Part shown: one piece after another, positions 43,890 to 56,204 of the stretch
Layout of the letters: the number at the start of each line of letters is the position of its first letter
Numbering within the stretch: position 1 is the stretch's first letter
NCBI GenBank assembly: GCA_963971425.1
Contig: OZ020520.1
Coordinates: 4,878,553 to 4,942,552 of the forward strand
Source: Bryoerythrophyllum caledonicum
Taxonomy: Eukaryota > Streptophyta > Bryopsida > Pottiales > Pottiaceae
Direction of reading: 5' to 3'
Length of the DNA stretch: 64,000 bases
Translations under genes and position numbers: made by a program
Notes under the pieces: generated by a model
What the model was told of the DNA's origin: nothing
What the model saw: the letters and a program-made list of their open reading frames with translations, nothing else
Database searches by the model: none

Positions 43890-46800
43890 ATGATTCGCAA
43901 CAGACGCGCTGGAGGAAGGAAAGCCGCGACGCAGCAGCCATGGACGGAGCAGGCGCTCATCATGCAGATGAACGTGCTCAGGACGCTGCTGCTTCAGCAA
44001 CACACCCATGTGGACCTCAAGCACCTCAGCGCGCAATGCTTGCTGCTCTCCAAGTAAGCTGGCAGACCAATCTTGACGTTCTGGGAAGAAAATGTTGCTT
44101 TTTTTTTTTTTTTTTTTTTCTCCTTCTTCTGGTTTTGGGAATAATGTGAGAGTTGCAGGATTCTTGATTCTTTGGTGGCCAACAAGCGGACGCCGGTATG
44201 GCGGCACGAATTGCTGCCCATAGTCAAGCAGGTGAGTGGAATGTTTCCATGAAGACGGTGGTCCATTATCGCTTGTAACAACGTCAGTTTGGTGGCGTTG
44301 GCTCTTCTCTTTGAAATTATAGGGTTAGGCCTTTAATTTGGACCCCTTGGATGCAGGTTTGCCGATACAGGGAGAGCCCGGAATTGAGAGCAGCTCTTCT
44401 TCTACTGCTCTTATCAGTCAAGGTATGCATAGAGTAGCGTTCTTTGTAACGTCAGGCAAAGATACCAAGAGGTTTGACCTCTTTCCTCATTTTAAATCAG
44501 CACTAAATACCTCTCTCAGTTCGTCTAAGATTCACGACCTCTTCTTCTTCGGCTACAACCACTTTTAACTTCAGTTTAGAGACCACCAAGCTCTTCCGTT
44601 GACCTAATAGCTATTGAGAGCGCGGAAAGAGTAGTATCAAGAGGGGGTATCTTATTGAAAGTTTGGGTGACTTTGCAAAGAGCTTTAGTAGCAGTGAAAT
44701 CTTATGGTGTATTATATGTGCATTTTCCATGTTTTTATTCTTGTTTTTTTTTTTAACAAGTTTTGCTGACATGTGGTTGGGTCAGAATGCATACCGGGTG
44801 GAATGGTTGCCTTCAGGACCTGGCACGGAGAGGGACGAAATCTTCACCACTTTGAAAGCGGTAACACTTCTGTCTCTGTTAATAGCTTCATTTATTTGGT
44901 CTTCGTACGAAGATGATGTGAAGTTTGTGGTGATGGCTTGTTTTGTTTTCGCCTTTCTGCCATTTGATCAGTTCTGTTGGCTTTAGACAACTACGAAGCC
45001 GAGAGGTTTTTTTCTGAGGAAAATGTGAAGGAAGAGGTATTGTTTTAATGCCTGGATTCGCTCTTCTTGCAGCTGTTTGATTCTTTTACAACAGTGCACG
45101 AGGGTGCAGAGAATCCTCCGGCAGCGCAGCTTCTTCAATGTGGAGGGGCGGCTGCTAATGACATCCATGAGGCTAAAGCATATCTAGATGTGATCAGTAG
45201 CCGGTATGTGTGCATATGTTAAAACAAATCATGTGTGCATATGTTGATACAAATGTGTGCCTATGTTGCTATTGTATGTGTACCTGATCAGTCGATCACG
45301 TGATCATTTTACAGGTTTTATCCGCGTTTACACGTAAACTCGGTCTTTGTCGCCGTCCAAGCGAAGGTCTTCATCCAACCGTTACCGCAGTGAATTCGCT
45401 CTACAGTAGTTGCAGCTACTCTGATGCTTTCTTTCCCCTTTTGATAAGAGAATGCATCAGTGTTGTTGTCTCAATTTCTCACCGAATTGTTTTTTCAGGT
45501 CGGATACGAAGTTCTAATGTGCGACTTCCACGTACCTCACATGAGTCTACAGGATCGTGTGGTACGAATGTGGCATCCTGTCGCTATGATTTCCAGTTTT
45601 CCAACGTGTTCTCGAAAGGCTTTGTGTACTTGCATTCATTCTTGCAATATTGTTAATAACTTCATCCATCATGTGCAGCGTCTATATGTCGGTCAAAAAG
45701 ATCACACGGAAACGTCGTCGTGCATTATCACTCCACCTCAAGTCAAGTAAGCACATAACTTTTCTGGATCATCTGTTGTGATTTCAGATGTCTTATCAGA
45801 GTTCTTTCCAAACTTTCAACAAGATAAACCCTCTTTCGATCTGTAATACTGCTCTTTCCCCACTCTTACTTGCTATTAGATCGATGAAAGAGCTTGGTGG
45901 TCTAAACTCAAGTTAGAAGAGGTCAAAACTCTTGGGTATATCTGCTTGACTTGACAAATAAATCTATTGATTTTCTCCTTTTTTTTTTGTTTGGCAGCTT
46001 TCTGGTGAATGGGCAGCAAGTGGAGAGGAGAGTTGCCACTGGCTATTTGGTAAGGCTCTTTGTACCCGCTTGAAGGCCTCTAGTATTTACTGTGCAAATC
46101 CTCATAGAACCTGGTCAACGCAGGACGCTGGCGCCCAAATGCCTTCAGATGTTACAACCCTGGTCAGAGTGGGAGCCAACGTTCTCCAAGTCATTGGAGA
46201 ATTTTCTGGTAATTGTCCACTCTCTTAACCCCATAACATTTACTAAACTAAACAAATAGAGAATTATGAGCCTCGAGGTACTTCCTAAGCAACCAAGACA
46301 GATTCCAGAGCTTGGTGTCGTCGATTCTAGAACTACTCTCATGTCAAAGTATTCTACATTACTAAAATTTCATCACCTTAAGCCTTTGGTGTGATCTGCA
46401 GTATCCTTAGATTTTATGGCCACACCTCCAGACAATACTTAAAATGATGAGTAATTTACCGTAAGCCCTTTGATGTGATAATATCAGGTTTGTCCATCTG
46501 CAGTATCCTATTTCATAGCGGTGACGTCATCGAGAGCCGTTGAGCATTCTGCGAAAACGACAGAGCTGGAGGAATACGTCGCTCCCACGAAAGCTGCAAG
46601 TGGAGTGGAGACTATGGAAGTGGACGATGAGGTGGTGGAAGGAGCTTCTCGTGTCTCTTTGCGGTGCCCCATCAGGTGCTCACCTTCTTCTATAGAAACA
46701 TTCTGATCATAGCAAATGCATCCGAGGTGGTATCTGCTGATTATCTCTTCATGGTTCTAGAATGCATCTTTTTGATAGATATTGCTCTAGAATTCATATT

Positions 46801-49407
46801 TTGATAGGTATTTCTCGACTGCATCTTCTGGTAGATATTTGTGAGAGTTGTGGCCATCATGAAAGTTGGTTTTCATTACCTTATTACCTGTTTACTACTG
46901 TTTTTTTTTGCATGATTTTTAGCCATCAGCGGCTGGTTACGCCAGTGAAAGCGTCAACCTGCAGACACTTGCAGGTGATGTCCGCCCTCCCTTCTTTAGA
47001 AAATTATAAAAGTGGCATGTATGATATGTAACAAATACGAAAGTGGTATGTAGCGAACATAAAAGTGATGCGCATGATATGTAGCACATAGAAGCGATAT
47101 GTATAGTATGTGTATGATTTCAAGCTTGAAATCCAGAGAGCCAACCTGATAGTTTCTCGGGATGAAAATCAGTGCACAGGTCATAATATTCTCTATTTTT
47201 CTGATAACTTTGTTTCCCTGTAACAGTGCTTCGACTATGATAGTTTTCTGGAGATCAATGAGAAGAGGCCAGCGTGGCGCTGCCCCTGCTGCAACCGTCT
47301 CATCAGCTGCCCTGACCTCCGAATAGACCGCCGAATGGAGAAGGTGTGTACACTGAAGAGGATAATCAGTGTCATCTATGTTGATTGTTATTACTTTTTG
47401 CTCCTGATAAGGATTTGTTACCCATTACATTTACAAAAACCTTTCTATGAGAACCTTTCTAAAATCACCCAAAGCTTCAATACGATACCCCTCTTTTTTC
47501 TTATACTCCTACTCTATCCTCACTCTTAATAGCGGAATGGAAGAGCTTGGTGGTGTCTCAGCCAAAATCCTCATAGAGTAAGGAAGAGGCCATGTTATAC
47601 CATGAAATCAAGCCGTCGTTTTCCTCCTTGAGCTGACTATAGATCTGTGTAGGGCTAAAACTAATATGAGAAAAGAGGTCAAGACTAGAAGTATATTTGC
47701 CTCACTCAACCAATGCCTCACATATATAAACACACACTCTCTCTCACTGATGAGATGCTTTTGGAGGTGCAAGGTTCTGAGAGAAACAGACGAGAAGGTG
47801 TACGAGGTGATGTTTTACCAGGACGGCACCTGGGTGCCCATCGCCACAGGCGGCGACCAGAGCCCGGACGTGGCCGAAGGAGGAGGCGGCAAGCCAGATG
47901 ACTTCATCGACCTCGACCTCTACAAGGAGGATGAACGACGGCAGAACGACGCCCTGTTCCAGCCTCACCAGCAAGACAGGAAACCTGATGCGCAGACCCT
48001 GCAAGCACTCGTAGGAAACAATAGAAACGCGGATCGGCGTCCAGTGATCAGCGTCCCGGAATTTATTCCTGCCCAAGCTCCTCCCCAGCAGAGCTCGCCC
48101 AGCTTTGCTGGACCTTTGACGCCTGGCGCGGTGGACATGCAACAACCCGGTCCTTCTCTTCTGCCGGCTATCAATCATAACTTTCAGGTCACGTTTGCGC
48201 AGTCGCATTTGAGCCCTGGCAGTAACAGGTCGGCGGCTTCATCTAGAGCGTACATGCCTTCCGCGCAGCTGCAGCCGCCGCAAACTGGCGCTGCTTCGAC
48301 TATTCAAGCAGAAATGGTGAGTGTTTTTTTACCTGTATTCTTCATTAAACCTGCAGCGTCAATGGAGTAGGCAGACGTTCTTCTGATTTTGGCAGCTTAG
48401 GAAGTTCTCTCTGAAGTTGCGTATTTTGATCCCATTTGATGAGATTCGTGGAACGTCTTTGCAGCGACAAGCAGACTTGTGGATTCGGCAGCGACAAGCT
48501 GAGCAACAACAGGCAGCTGGAACTTCCCAGGTATTCTCTGAAACAATGGCGCCATGACGTTCTGTGCTTCTTTTTTTTTCCAGTTCTATCAATCTCCTAA
48601 GAGTATCACACTGCCAATTCTCTTCTTGTTACACTCTCGGCAAGCTGGCTGATACGCTTGTGTTGACTTCATTTGGATAGTAGTCAGTTTTTATGCTTGC
48701 CAAAGTGAGAGTTTAACTTTCACATTGTACGCTACCTGTTGATAGAGAGCTTCCTCAACTGCCCATGAATAGGGAGCAACTCCATTCATGCTAATCGCAC
48801 CTAACATCTCTTCATAACCTTCGTCTTCCAGAACGTTCCGGAGACGCGACCTCAATGGAGAAGCACCGGCGCATCCCAGCACACCGCACCTCACTCGCAG
48901 CAATTCTTCAGCAACCAAAACATTCAACCACTTCAGCAAAGAAACCCACAACATCAGCCAGCTCCAGCAAGGGCTGCAAACTGGAGCACCACCTCTGTTC
49001 ACCAGTGGCGCTCCTCAACCAGTGCACAAGCAGCACTTGCTGTAACAACGATGAATGCAGCTGCAGCAGCAGCAGCAGCAGCTTCTGATCAGCACTGGCA
49101 ACCTGTGCAACGCATGAGAGGGAGCATCACGAATCCAAGAGGCGCAAGCGCACAACCGCCCAGAGTGCCGGCCCAGAGCTATGGCTTTCCCGTAGCCAGC
49201 GCGGCACCCACATTTTCCTACTATGGCATGGATCCTAGTCCTGTTGTAGGCACCCCCAACGCGGCGGCGAATGTGAGCCTGTACAACGGCAGCACCTGGG
49301 TCAACGGAGCCGACTTCGCGTCAGCTCCGCTGCTGTTCAACGGCGTGCAGACGTCAGACGGATGGCTCTCGTTCGACACCCTCAACTCCGGTGCCCACTC
49401 TCACTGA
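43890..49407 (+). CDS. PIAL: PIAL-like SP-RING SUMO ligase, sixteen exons
   Basis: Exons: 43890-44053, 44159-44231, 44357-44422, 44786-44860, 45073-45203, 45315-45366, 45499-45561, 45679-45746, 45998-46049, 46124-46208, 46504-46675, 46923-46974, 47227-47343, 47774-48316, 48465-48530 and 48832-49407. Frame is kept throughout; 784 residues. PIAL1/2 extend SUMO chains (E4-type ligases) in plant nuclei. The family's N-terminal domain is recognisable (VCRYRESPELRAALLLLLLS, FYPRLHVNSVFVAVQAKVGY, MCDFHVPHMSLQDRV). An SP-RING follows at about 325-375: LRCPISHQRLVTP, CRHLQCFDYDSFLEIN, WRCPCCNR. After it come DGTWVPI and a SUMO-interacting-like DDFIDLDLYKEDE (about 432). The tail is Gln/Pro/Ser-rich, with an alanine run near 668. 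The intron 6 donor (GTCTTC) is weak. Introns 3, 8 and 13 carry the shared repeat. Confidence 0.92.
44452..44690 (+). repeat. Intron-resident repeat, copy D (PIAL intron 3)
   Basis: The best-preserved copy with G. It starts AGGCAAAGATACC, then GACCTCTTTCCTCATTTTAA, CACCAAGCTCTTCCGTTGAC, CTAATAGCTATTGAGAG, and ends AAGTTTGGGTGACTTTGC. Its ends form a short imperfect inverted repeat (GGCAAAGATACC and GCAAAGTCACCC). Confidence 0.75.
45785..45957 (-). repeat. Intron-resident repeat, copy E (PIAL intron 8)
   Basis: Reverse orientation: TTGCTATTAGATCGATGAAA, GAGCTTGGTGGTC and AGAAGAGGTCAAAACTC. Within the intron 45747-45997. Confidence 0.65.
47455..47725 (-). repeat. Intron-resident repeat, copy F (PIAL intron 13)
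   Basis: Reverse orientation: AAAATCACCCAAAGCTTCAA, CACTCTTAATAGCGG, GAAGAGCTTGGTGGTGTC and GAGAAAAGAGGTCAAGAC. Within the intron 47344-47773. Confidence 0.65.
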
Positions 49408-49969
49408 TTCCTTCGACGGACGATTCTCCCTCCGCGTCGATCGTCCTCACCGTTCCCACGGATGCGCCTCTGCATTGACGATTCTGGGGTTTTCGTCCAC
49501 GTTGGGCCGGGCTTTCGATTGAGAATCTTAGCTTAGGTCATCATTTTTGACACTGTTTTTTCTCTGTTTAGAAAGCAACTAATTCTCCAACTCACACTAG
49601 ATCAGTTTGCACAAAGGTTTTGCACTAGTATAAGTCTGATCGACTTCAGAAATCAACACAACCCCTCAACAGGTTGTGTGCACATGAACAATTTGTATCA
49701 CTATACAATTTACAATATCTTAGTCAGCTCCTACAATTAACCTGTAAAAAAAATGTTGACTAAATGAAAGTGACACCTTTCAGCACTCTCTCACAATCGA
49801 ATTGCTTGATGTTATTCTATTAACTGCTGCATTCATGGATGAAGTTACCAACAAGCTAATCACAGACCAACCTAAGAGTTGCCAGAAGAAAACTTTGTAC
49901 TAACACCTGGATGTGTATATAGACATAGGGGAGCGTTGACTCCACCAGGACTGTACATCGGAAGAGCGC
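49408..49969. other. Convergent 3' flanks of the PIAL-like and RING-FYVE-SYLF genes
   Basis: The plus-strand gene ends at 49407 and the minus-strand gene at 49970, leaving 562 bp for both 3' untranslated regions. No other feature seen. Confidence 0.6.
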
Positions 49970-52527
49970 TTACTCGCCATTTGTTTCCACTTTCCCGAAT
50001 AAATCATGGAGCGCGCTGTACAAGGGTCCAGCTGCCCTTGGCCGGGGAACTGACCCTAACAGAATGTCGGATGCTGAAAGGTAAGCATCGCCATAGAAAT
50101 TTGCATTCGCAGCAGTACGAGTTGCCACCAAATTATACTCCAAAGAAATGCCGACAAAGGCTCCTGCTCGGAACACCAACAAGCAAATACAGTAAGAACA
50201 ACCTACTCAGAGCAATGAGAAACGATACTTTCATATTCACAACGAAGATGCCTAAAAAAAAGGAAAAAACTCAATCACTATAGTTGTTTGTAGAGTAAGG
50301 CAAAGATACCGCAAATTTGATCCTTTTTCTCAGTTTTAATTATTAAAATCAGTCCTCAATAGCTCTAAATATATATGATCAGCTCAAAGAGGAGAAAGGC
50401 GTGAACTCCCCTTCCTCCTCAAAGTCGGCTAAACTACTTGTAACTTAAGTTTAGGAGACCACAAAACTCTTCCATTGATCTAATAGCTATTAAGAGTGAG
50501 AAAGAGCAGTATTATAAATTCCAAAGACCGGCACCTTATTGAAACTGTGGGTGACTTTACATGAAACATTATTGTTTACTCACCTTTGCTACAACTGTAA
50601 GTGTAGCAAGTGGCTGCTCCCCTGTCTCCTGCACGAAAATCAGCTTCCGCAGCCCTACCGACAGGACCAGCAGCCGCACTCACTCCAGCACCCATAGAGA
50701 AGTGGACACGACTGCAGAAGGCCTTCACATCTTTGACTGTTCGGAGCACTATGATGAAATCTGTGAGCTCGCCTCCAGCCTGTGATCACCAAATTTGATC
50801 AACACCGAAACCAATCATGTGGAAAGAAGAACACGCAATGATATAAAGTTCGAAGAGAGATTCGGTAAAGGCTACAGAAAATAAAAGGTCAGTGCTTGTA
50901 GAGTTTTATTTCACCTGAGGACCCCATCCCAGTCCGCAGGAGGCGATAGCTGAAGGTGCAGACCAGGAGCCATCAGCCTTGCGAGCAACTATCAACCCAG
51001 TGCCAAGCTTGTAAGTGAGCATCATGCCAGCTTTCATGACGGTAAGGATGGCCAGACCCTTTGCTCCCTTCAGCACTGCATCCGGTATTGACCTCTCAGG
51101 CTTCATTTTGCCGATCTGTACAGGAAGAACATAACATTGCTTCCTCAGGAACTCCAAGCAAAATAACCAATAACCGAAGAAACATCAAGCTGTTCGCTGC
51201 GGAAAATACCTTATAGTAGGCCCGCACAGTGTTTGTCGCCTTGTAAATCTCCTGCTCCATGGACAAACCGACAGGGCTGTTAAGCCAACCCCTCATACAG
51301 CTTGAGTCCGTCACATCGTGAGTCGCCACCTGCAAACATGAAGACTCACAATAAGCAGCCAATTTTCAAGAAATATCTCACATACTAGATGACTCTCAAG
51401 TGAAGGATGCAACACAAAACGCACCTGAGCAGCGTTGCTGACACGATCGGCTAGGGTTCGCTGAATAGGTTCAAGCCTTTCAAAACAAGTATCACAGGTT
51501 CGCTGCGGATCGCGCTCCCGGAACTTGACCGGCAGCAACGACCTCCCCGAAGAGCACCGCCTGCAGAACAAACCCCCGCAGAACCGGCAATGATGGCGGC
51601 CAATGGTGACCGGCCGAAAATTGGCGCCACATTGCATACATCCATACGAGGCACTGTCAGGCATCCACTGCGGGGGCTCCGCTTCCAGCAAAGCGCGCAA
51701 CGATCGGACGTCCTCTCCACTCGAGCCATGGAGAAGCGGCGGAGCACTGGGAATGTGACCATGATTCCTCCACGAGTTCCCAGACTCTGACCTCTCAATG
51801 CTCATTCCCGAGGGATTCTCCTCCTCTCCACGCACCCAGCCACCTATTCCGGCACCGACCATCGTTAGCGCTCCCCTCAAAACGTTCCACACGTTGACGT
51901 TCGGGGTTGGATTTTCCCCCGCCCATCGCTCCTCGTACTCACTGCTGTAGCCCTGTTCGAAATTCGCTGCGGCGTGCGCCCGTCCCTTCGCAGATGTAAC
52001 CGGAATCCACGGCCCGGTTTCCTCTGGCCAAGGAGGCTCCGCCTGCCAGGCTGCCTGGCCGTCATGTGGATGGTTGTAAGACACCGTCAAACGCTCCGGT
52101 TCGACAACCTTGTACTGCACGGGAGACGCTGCCGCCGCAGCGGCCGCTTGCATCCGCTCGATGGCGTCCCGCAGGTCCAAATTCAGGCACAAATTAACAT
52201 CCGCTTCGAACGGCGTTCGACACAGCGGGCAGAGCGGCATGGCGGAGTGCATCTGCACCTGCAGAAGCGAAATTCAGCAAACCCTAGGAGGAGGAAAATT
52301 TTGAAAACCGTCAAACCAAAACCCTAGAGACGAACAATTGTTACCTGCTGGAGGCACGAAAGGCAGCCGTTGTGGCCGCAGGGGAGCGACGCCGGCCCGC
52401 CGTAGGTCCCAAGCACCTCCATACACATGGAACACGTCGGAACTTCATCGTGCAGCGGTTGCGGCTGCGAGCGTTGATACGACAGCGCCATGTCACTGGA
52501 GATGCGACGCTGCGACGGGCTCGCCAT
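49970..52527 (-). CDS. RING-FYVE-SYLF protein, six exons
   Basis: Exons 52527-52345, 52258-51425, 51329-51210, 51115-50915, 50779-50584 and 50163-49970; 575 residues; frame and GT-AG kept. Three domains follow in order. A C3HC4 RING (about 31-75: CSMCMEVLG, LPCGHNGCLSC, CPLCRTPF) predicts ubiquitin-ligase activity. A FYVE zinc finger (about 260-325: WMPDSASYGCMQCG, RHHCRFCGGLFCRRC, RTCDTCFERL) predicts PI3P binding on endosomes. A C-terminal SYLF/Ysc84 domain (about 340-575: IPDAVLKGAKGLAILTVMKA, ADGSWSAPSAI, GGELTDFIIVL, YTYSCSKGAFVGISLE) is a lipid- and actin-linked module. Plants have FYVE-SYLF proteins; the full RING-FYVE-SYLF order suggests an endosomal ubiquitin ligase, which is inference. 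Confidence 0.92.
50292..50565 (+). repeat. Intron-resident repeat, copy G (RING-FYVE-SYLF intron 5)
   Basis: Starts AAGGCAAAGATACC, contains TTCCATTGATCTAATAGCTA then TTAAGAGTGAG, and ends ACTGTGGGTGACTTTACA. Lies within the intron 50164-50583 and is opposite to the gene's strand. Confidence 0.75.
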
Positions 52528-53355
52528 ATCCTACCGAGAAGAATCGAAGAGAGGCAGAGAGAGAAGAAATTAAGAAGAAAAAGCCGGCGGCGGCAGCAAC
52601 AAGCGCATCATTTCGAGAAAGAACTAGATCAATCGAGAGAGAAAGAGCAATCAAACAAACAAACTCAGAGAATCACAACAATTTCCATTAATTCCAAACC
52701 ACGAAACTCGACGAAGATGAGTCGAAAACACACAACACCTCCACAAATGTCGAAGATGAGTCGAACACACAACACCTCTCGAAACTATCAACGAAGAGCT
52801 AAAGTACTCCCTTCAAAAAGCATTGTAGCCTCCGTCCACCGGAAGCGACGTTTCGTCGACCTTCGTCGCCTGGACCAACGAACTTCGTCCAAACCCCTGT
52901 TTTCAGACGAGACTCTGTGTCTGCTTTCCACACAAACAAGAGGAGATTGTTGATAGCCATGAGGAATTGGCACCGTGCCGCGAATTGGAGGCTGGTTCTG
53001 GGATCTGATGGAGTTGGTTGTCGACGGCGACGGATCGAAGGTAATAAGGGTGTTATCAAAGGAGTTACGTTTTGAGATCATCTCATGTATCATGTTATGA
53101 TCTTGCGTTGTTGTGGTCTGAAGTATGGACATTTAGGGGCATGTTTATGTCTGTGTTTTGGGTGATTCTTTTGTCTGTTTTTCCAAGCTTGGTCAGTAAT
53201 TGACCGATAATTGCGTTTCGGTGGATTAGGGTTTGGTTGGTTTTCTTCCGCATGTGGACATGACGATGCAGATATGGATGTGTGTTTGGGTTTTGGGCGG
53301 CCAGTGATTTACGATCATGTTGAGGTTTTTGATGGGAGGGTGAGGGTGGTTGCAG
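52528..53355. promoter_or_regulatory. Divergent promoter between the RING-FYVE-SYLF and PAT11-like genes
   Basis: The two start codons, on opposite strands, are 828 bp apart. Just upstream of the minus-strand gene is a purine-rich GA tract (about 52541-52650). The sequence GAAGATGAGTCGAA is repeated at about 52714 and 52751, with CACAACACCTC after each. Initiator or TATA positions could not be set. Confidence 0.5.
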
Positions 53356-54941
53356 ATGGCAGCGGAGGAGCTGCCCGTGGGTTGGGAGGCTACCTGTTGG
53401 GGCTGCGGGTTGCGAGTGGTGCTTCCCAAGTTTGCGCCCATGTTCAAATGCGGGTGGTGCGGTGCTATAACGATCGAGCAGTCTGAGATGAAGGCGGCGT
53501 CACCGTGGAGCAGGCGGTGCTCGAGAGGACAAGATCGCGTCTTCGTGTGCTTTGTGCTCTGCTTGACCTCCTCCATCGTATGTGAGCATTCCTCCACTCT
53601 GCGCTCGGTTTTCCCACTTTGCAGAGGACTTTTGTACCAGAGCATTCCGAGAGAGAGATGGATTGGGGTACAAGGTTTGGATTAGAGTTCAGTCATGGAG
53701 TCTACACTGGGACTGTTGAGAGTGACCCGAGTGTGCGATGTGCACTGGTTGTTTTAGTTGGAGGAGTTTGGGCTACGTTCCCGGTTGTCTTCCCCACAGC
53801 GACGGCGGGGTTCTATGTACATTCAGTCATGACCGTCATTCTTGCTTTCAACACCCTGTTCAACTATTGCATGGCGGCCTTCAGAGGAGCCGGGCCATCT
53901 CCCAGAACCGAGTATGGCCATTTCGATCTGGTTGACAAGAAGGCTCTGACGGGGTACAAGTTCTGCGTAATCTGCCGAATGCCCAAGCCTCCGAACGCTC
54001 ACCATTGTCGCATCTGCGAGTGTTGCGTGGTCGACATGGACCATCACTGCCCCTTTGTAAGCAACCCCGCCCCTGTTTCCGTCTCCCTCCCTTTTCACAT
54101 GTTTCTTGCAATCGGGATCCGTTCCGTTTTCTGTAGAGTTCAGGATTCTCTGATCACTGGCTGCATGCTCACCTTCTAACTCACAGGATGGAGAGAGTAA
54201 GTAGAGCTAACACATATTCCAAGGATGTAGACCACACATTCTCAGTTTTAGGGAAGAATAAATGCATCTCGAAGGGGTCACGAACCGGGAACGCGAACGA
54301 AGAACTTGCTCAGTATCGACACATGATGTGAATGGTCATGTAGGTCATGATCTCACCAACTCCGGATCGATGATGTGGCTGGGAAAACCTCCATGCTGAA
54401 ATCTAAGACAGTATCTTCTTGTGCGGTGGATGTGGGACAGATCGGGAACTGCGTGGGAGCGAGCAACCACCGGCACTTTCTGCTGTTCCTGCTGTTCGCG
54501 GCAGTGAGTGGCTTGTACGTGTTCAGCATGTCGACGTACGCGTTCACAAGGGTGTGGCCACAGCTGTGGAGGTTTGGTCGTGTGAAGCTTCCTCGAGTGC
54601 ACGCGGGACTGAGCTTCAACGCTGCACTGGGCATAGTGGCCGCAGTGGTGGGGAGCGTGGAGCCAGCAGCCTCCAGCCGTGCGTTTGCATTGGCGTATCT
54701 GTTGATAGCATCCCTGTCTGTGGCGGTGGGCGTGGGCCTGTTGCTGTATCAGCAAGTGGAGCTTGTGTACACGGGCCAAACGTATCTTGACACACTGAGC
54801 TGGGGTGGCGGCACTCACCACCCGCGTCGAGGTTGGAGCAACTTGAGGAGAGTGTTCGGCAAGCAGGCTCCGGTTCTGTGGCTCCTCCCAAGACTGGGTC
54901 CCAAACACGTTTCGCCCTCTGCAAAAACGCATACAACGTAG
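53356..54941 (+). CDS. PAT11: DHHC palmitoyltransferase, PAT11-like, three exons
   Basis: Exons 53356-53581, 53758-54056 and 54441-54941; phases 1 and 0; 341 residues. Protein S-acyltransferases add palmitate to cysteines of membrane-associated proteins. The N-terminus has a zinc-ribbon-like ATCWGCGLRVVLPKFAPMFK then CGWCGAIT (about 14-40), the distinctive opening of the plant PAT11 group. Two membrane segments follow (VFVCFVLCLTSSIVFGGVW; VHSVMTVILAFNTLF). The cysteine-rich domain (about 145-180) reads FCVICRMPKPPNAHHCRICE, CCVVDMDHHCPF and IGNCVGASNHRHF, with the catalytic DHHC at 170-173. Two more segments come after it (FLLFLLFAAVSGLYVF; AYLLIASLSVAVGVGLLLY). The donor after GTAT gives the family's GGVWA-FPVVF junction. 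Exon 3 is GC-rich. Confidence 0.92.
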
Positions 54942-55050
54942 TGAACGAGCTGCACACAAATGGCTCTGCTTGCAAACATATCCATTTCACTGCTTGCTTC
55001 TAATTCTTTGCAGCATGTCATGTCATGTCAAAAAAATATATATTGTTTAA

Positions 55051-55961
55051 CCCCTGAAAGCCCGTGACAATTTCACACCAAAAACACTTCCAAATTGTTG
55101 ACTCTAGTGCAGTGAGTAAGGAAGGAAATAAAACCTTATATTTATCCTTTTGATCGTAGGATCTCCATAAAGACTTACTAAGTGACATACTCACAAGATT
55201 TCATACACTTTGACCGCACGGATTGAAAGAATATAGTGTTTGAAGTCACGAAAATTGTTCATTTTCTTCCTTGTGTTGAGTGGATTGGCAGACTTTGACT
55301 TTACTTGGTATTAAATATTTGCACTACACTAGGTCTAAATCTCTTACCATTGTGTTGAGCATGATGATAGTGACGTATACAACAACTTTGAGGTAGAGGA
55401 GGGGTGTAGCATATTTAAAACAAGTGTACAAGGAGTGGAGGTTCAAAAATTGTCAATTCACGATTTCATTTTTTGAGAATTTAATATGTTTTAGGATGAT
55501 AATCTAAACGGTATATATGAAGGTTTACACCACATATTGTTGTAAAAAAAAATAAAAAGTGAAGAATATGAAGATCTCTAGGTTTTATGTAGAAAAGATG
55601 ATTTTTTTTCCCCGATTGCCTAAAATGTGTAAAAATGTGTTAAAATGTTTTTTTACATTAAAGACAAGAATTGCTTTTTACATCGTTAAAGAACGAAATA
55701 TTCTCTACATGTATGGAAAATCTCAATGTGAATAGAGACTTCTAGCAAAATTTTGGAGCTGTCCAGAGTCCTCATTTCTAACTTTGAGTAGTACTAACTT
55801 TCAAACCATGGATCCAAAAACATTTATATATATATATACATGGAGCACTTATCAAGGACAATCTAATATAAGAGTTTCAAAAAAGAAAGATTTTTTTGGA
55901 AGTTTAAGAACCTGTCCAAAATCCAAAACGTATGCCCCACATATACTTGGGCTCTTAGGGG
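55051..55961 (+). mobile_element. TTAA-flanked element, 911 bp, best-preserved long copy
   Basis: TTAA at 55047-55050 and 55962-55965. Ends CCCCTGAAAGCCCGTGAC and, reversed, CCCCTAAGAGCCCAAGTAT. Blocks in order: TTTTGATCGTAGGATCTCC, CTTTGACCGCACGGATTGAA, GAGGGGTGTAGCATATTTAA, TTTACACCACATATTGTTGT. It has no open frame and is presumably mobilised by a transposase elsewhere. Confidence 0.8.
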
Positions 55962-56204
55962 TTAACCTCTAAAATTCTTGAGTGTTTCCTGTAAAAAAAA
56001 ACGCTCAAAGTTGCTCACTATAGTACAAAGAATTAAAAAAAAAAAAAACTCAATATTTCCATCTCCACTTGGAAGATCTTAATCTATACTTAGTAACCCC
56101 AATACTTAGTAACCTCACATGCTCGGAAACTTTGACCGCATGGATTGAAAGATTTTAATGTTTGAAGGAAAGAAAAAATGTTTTCTTCATCGCTACACTT
56201 TTAA

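Noticed and set aside
53582..53757. PAT11-like donor at ATC|GTATGT instead of GTAT|GTGAGC
   Set aside because: It breaks frame with the next exon; the GTGAGC donor keeps phase and yields the expected FGGVWATFPVVF.
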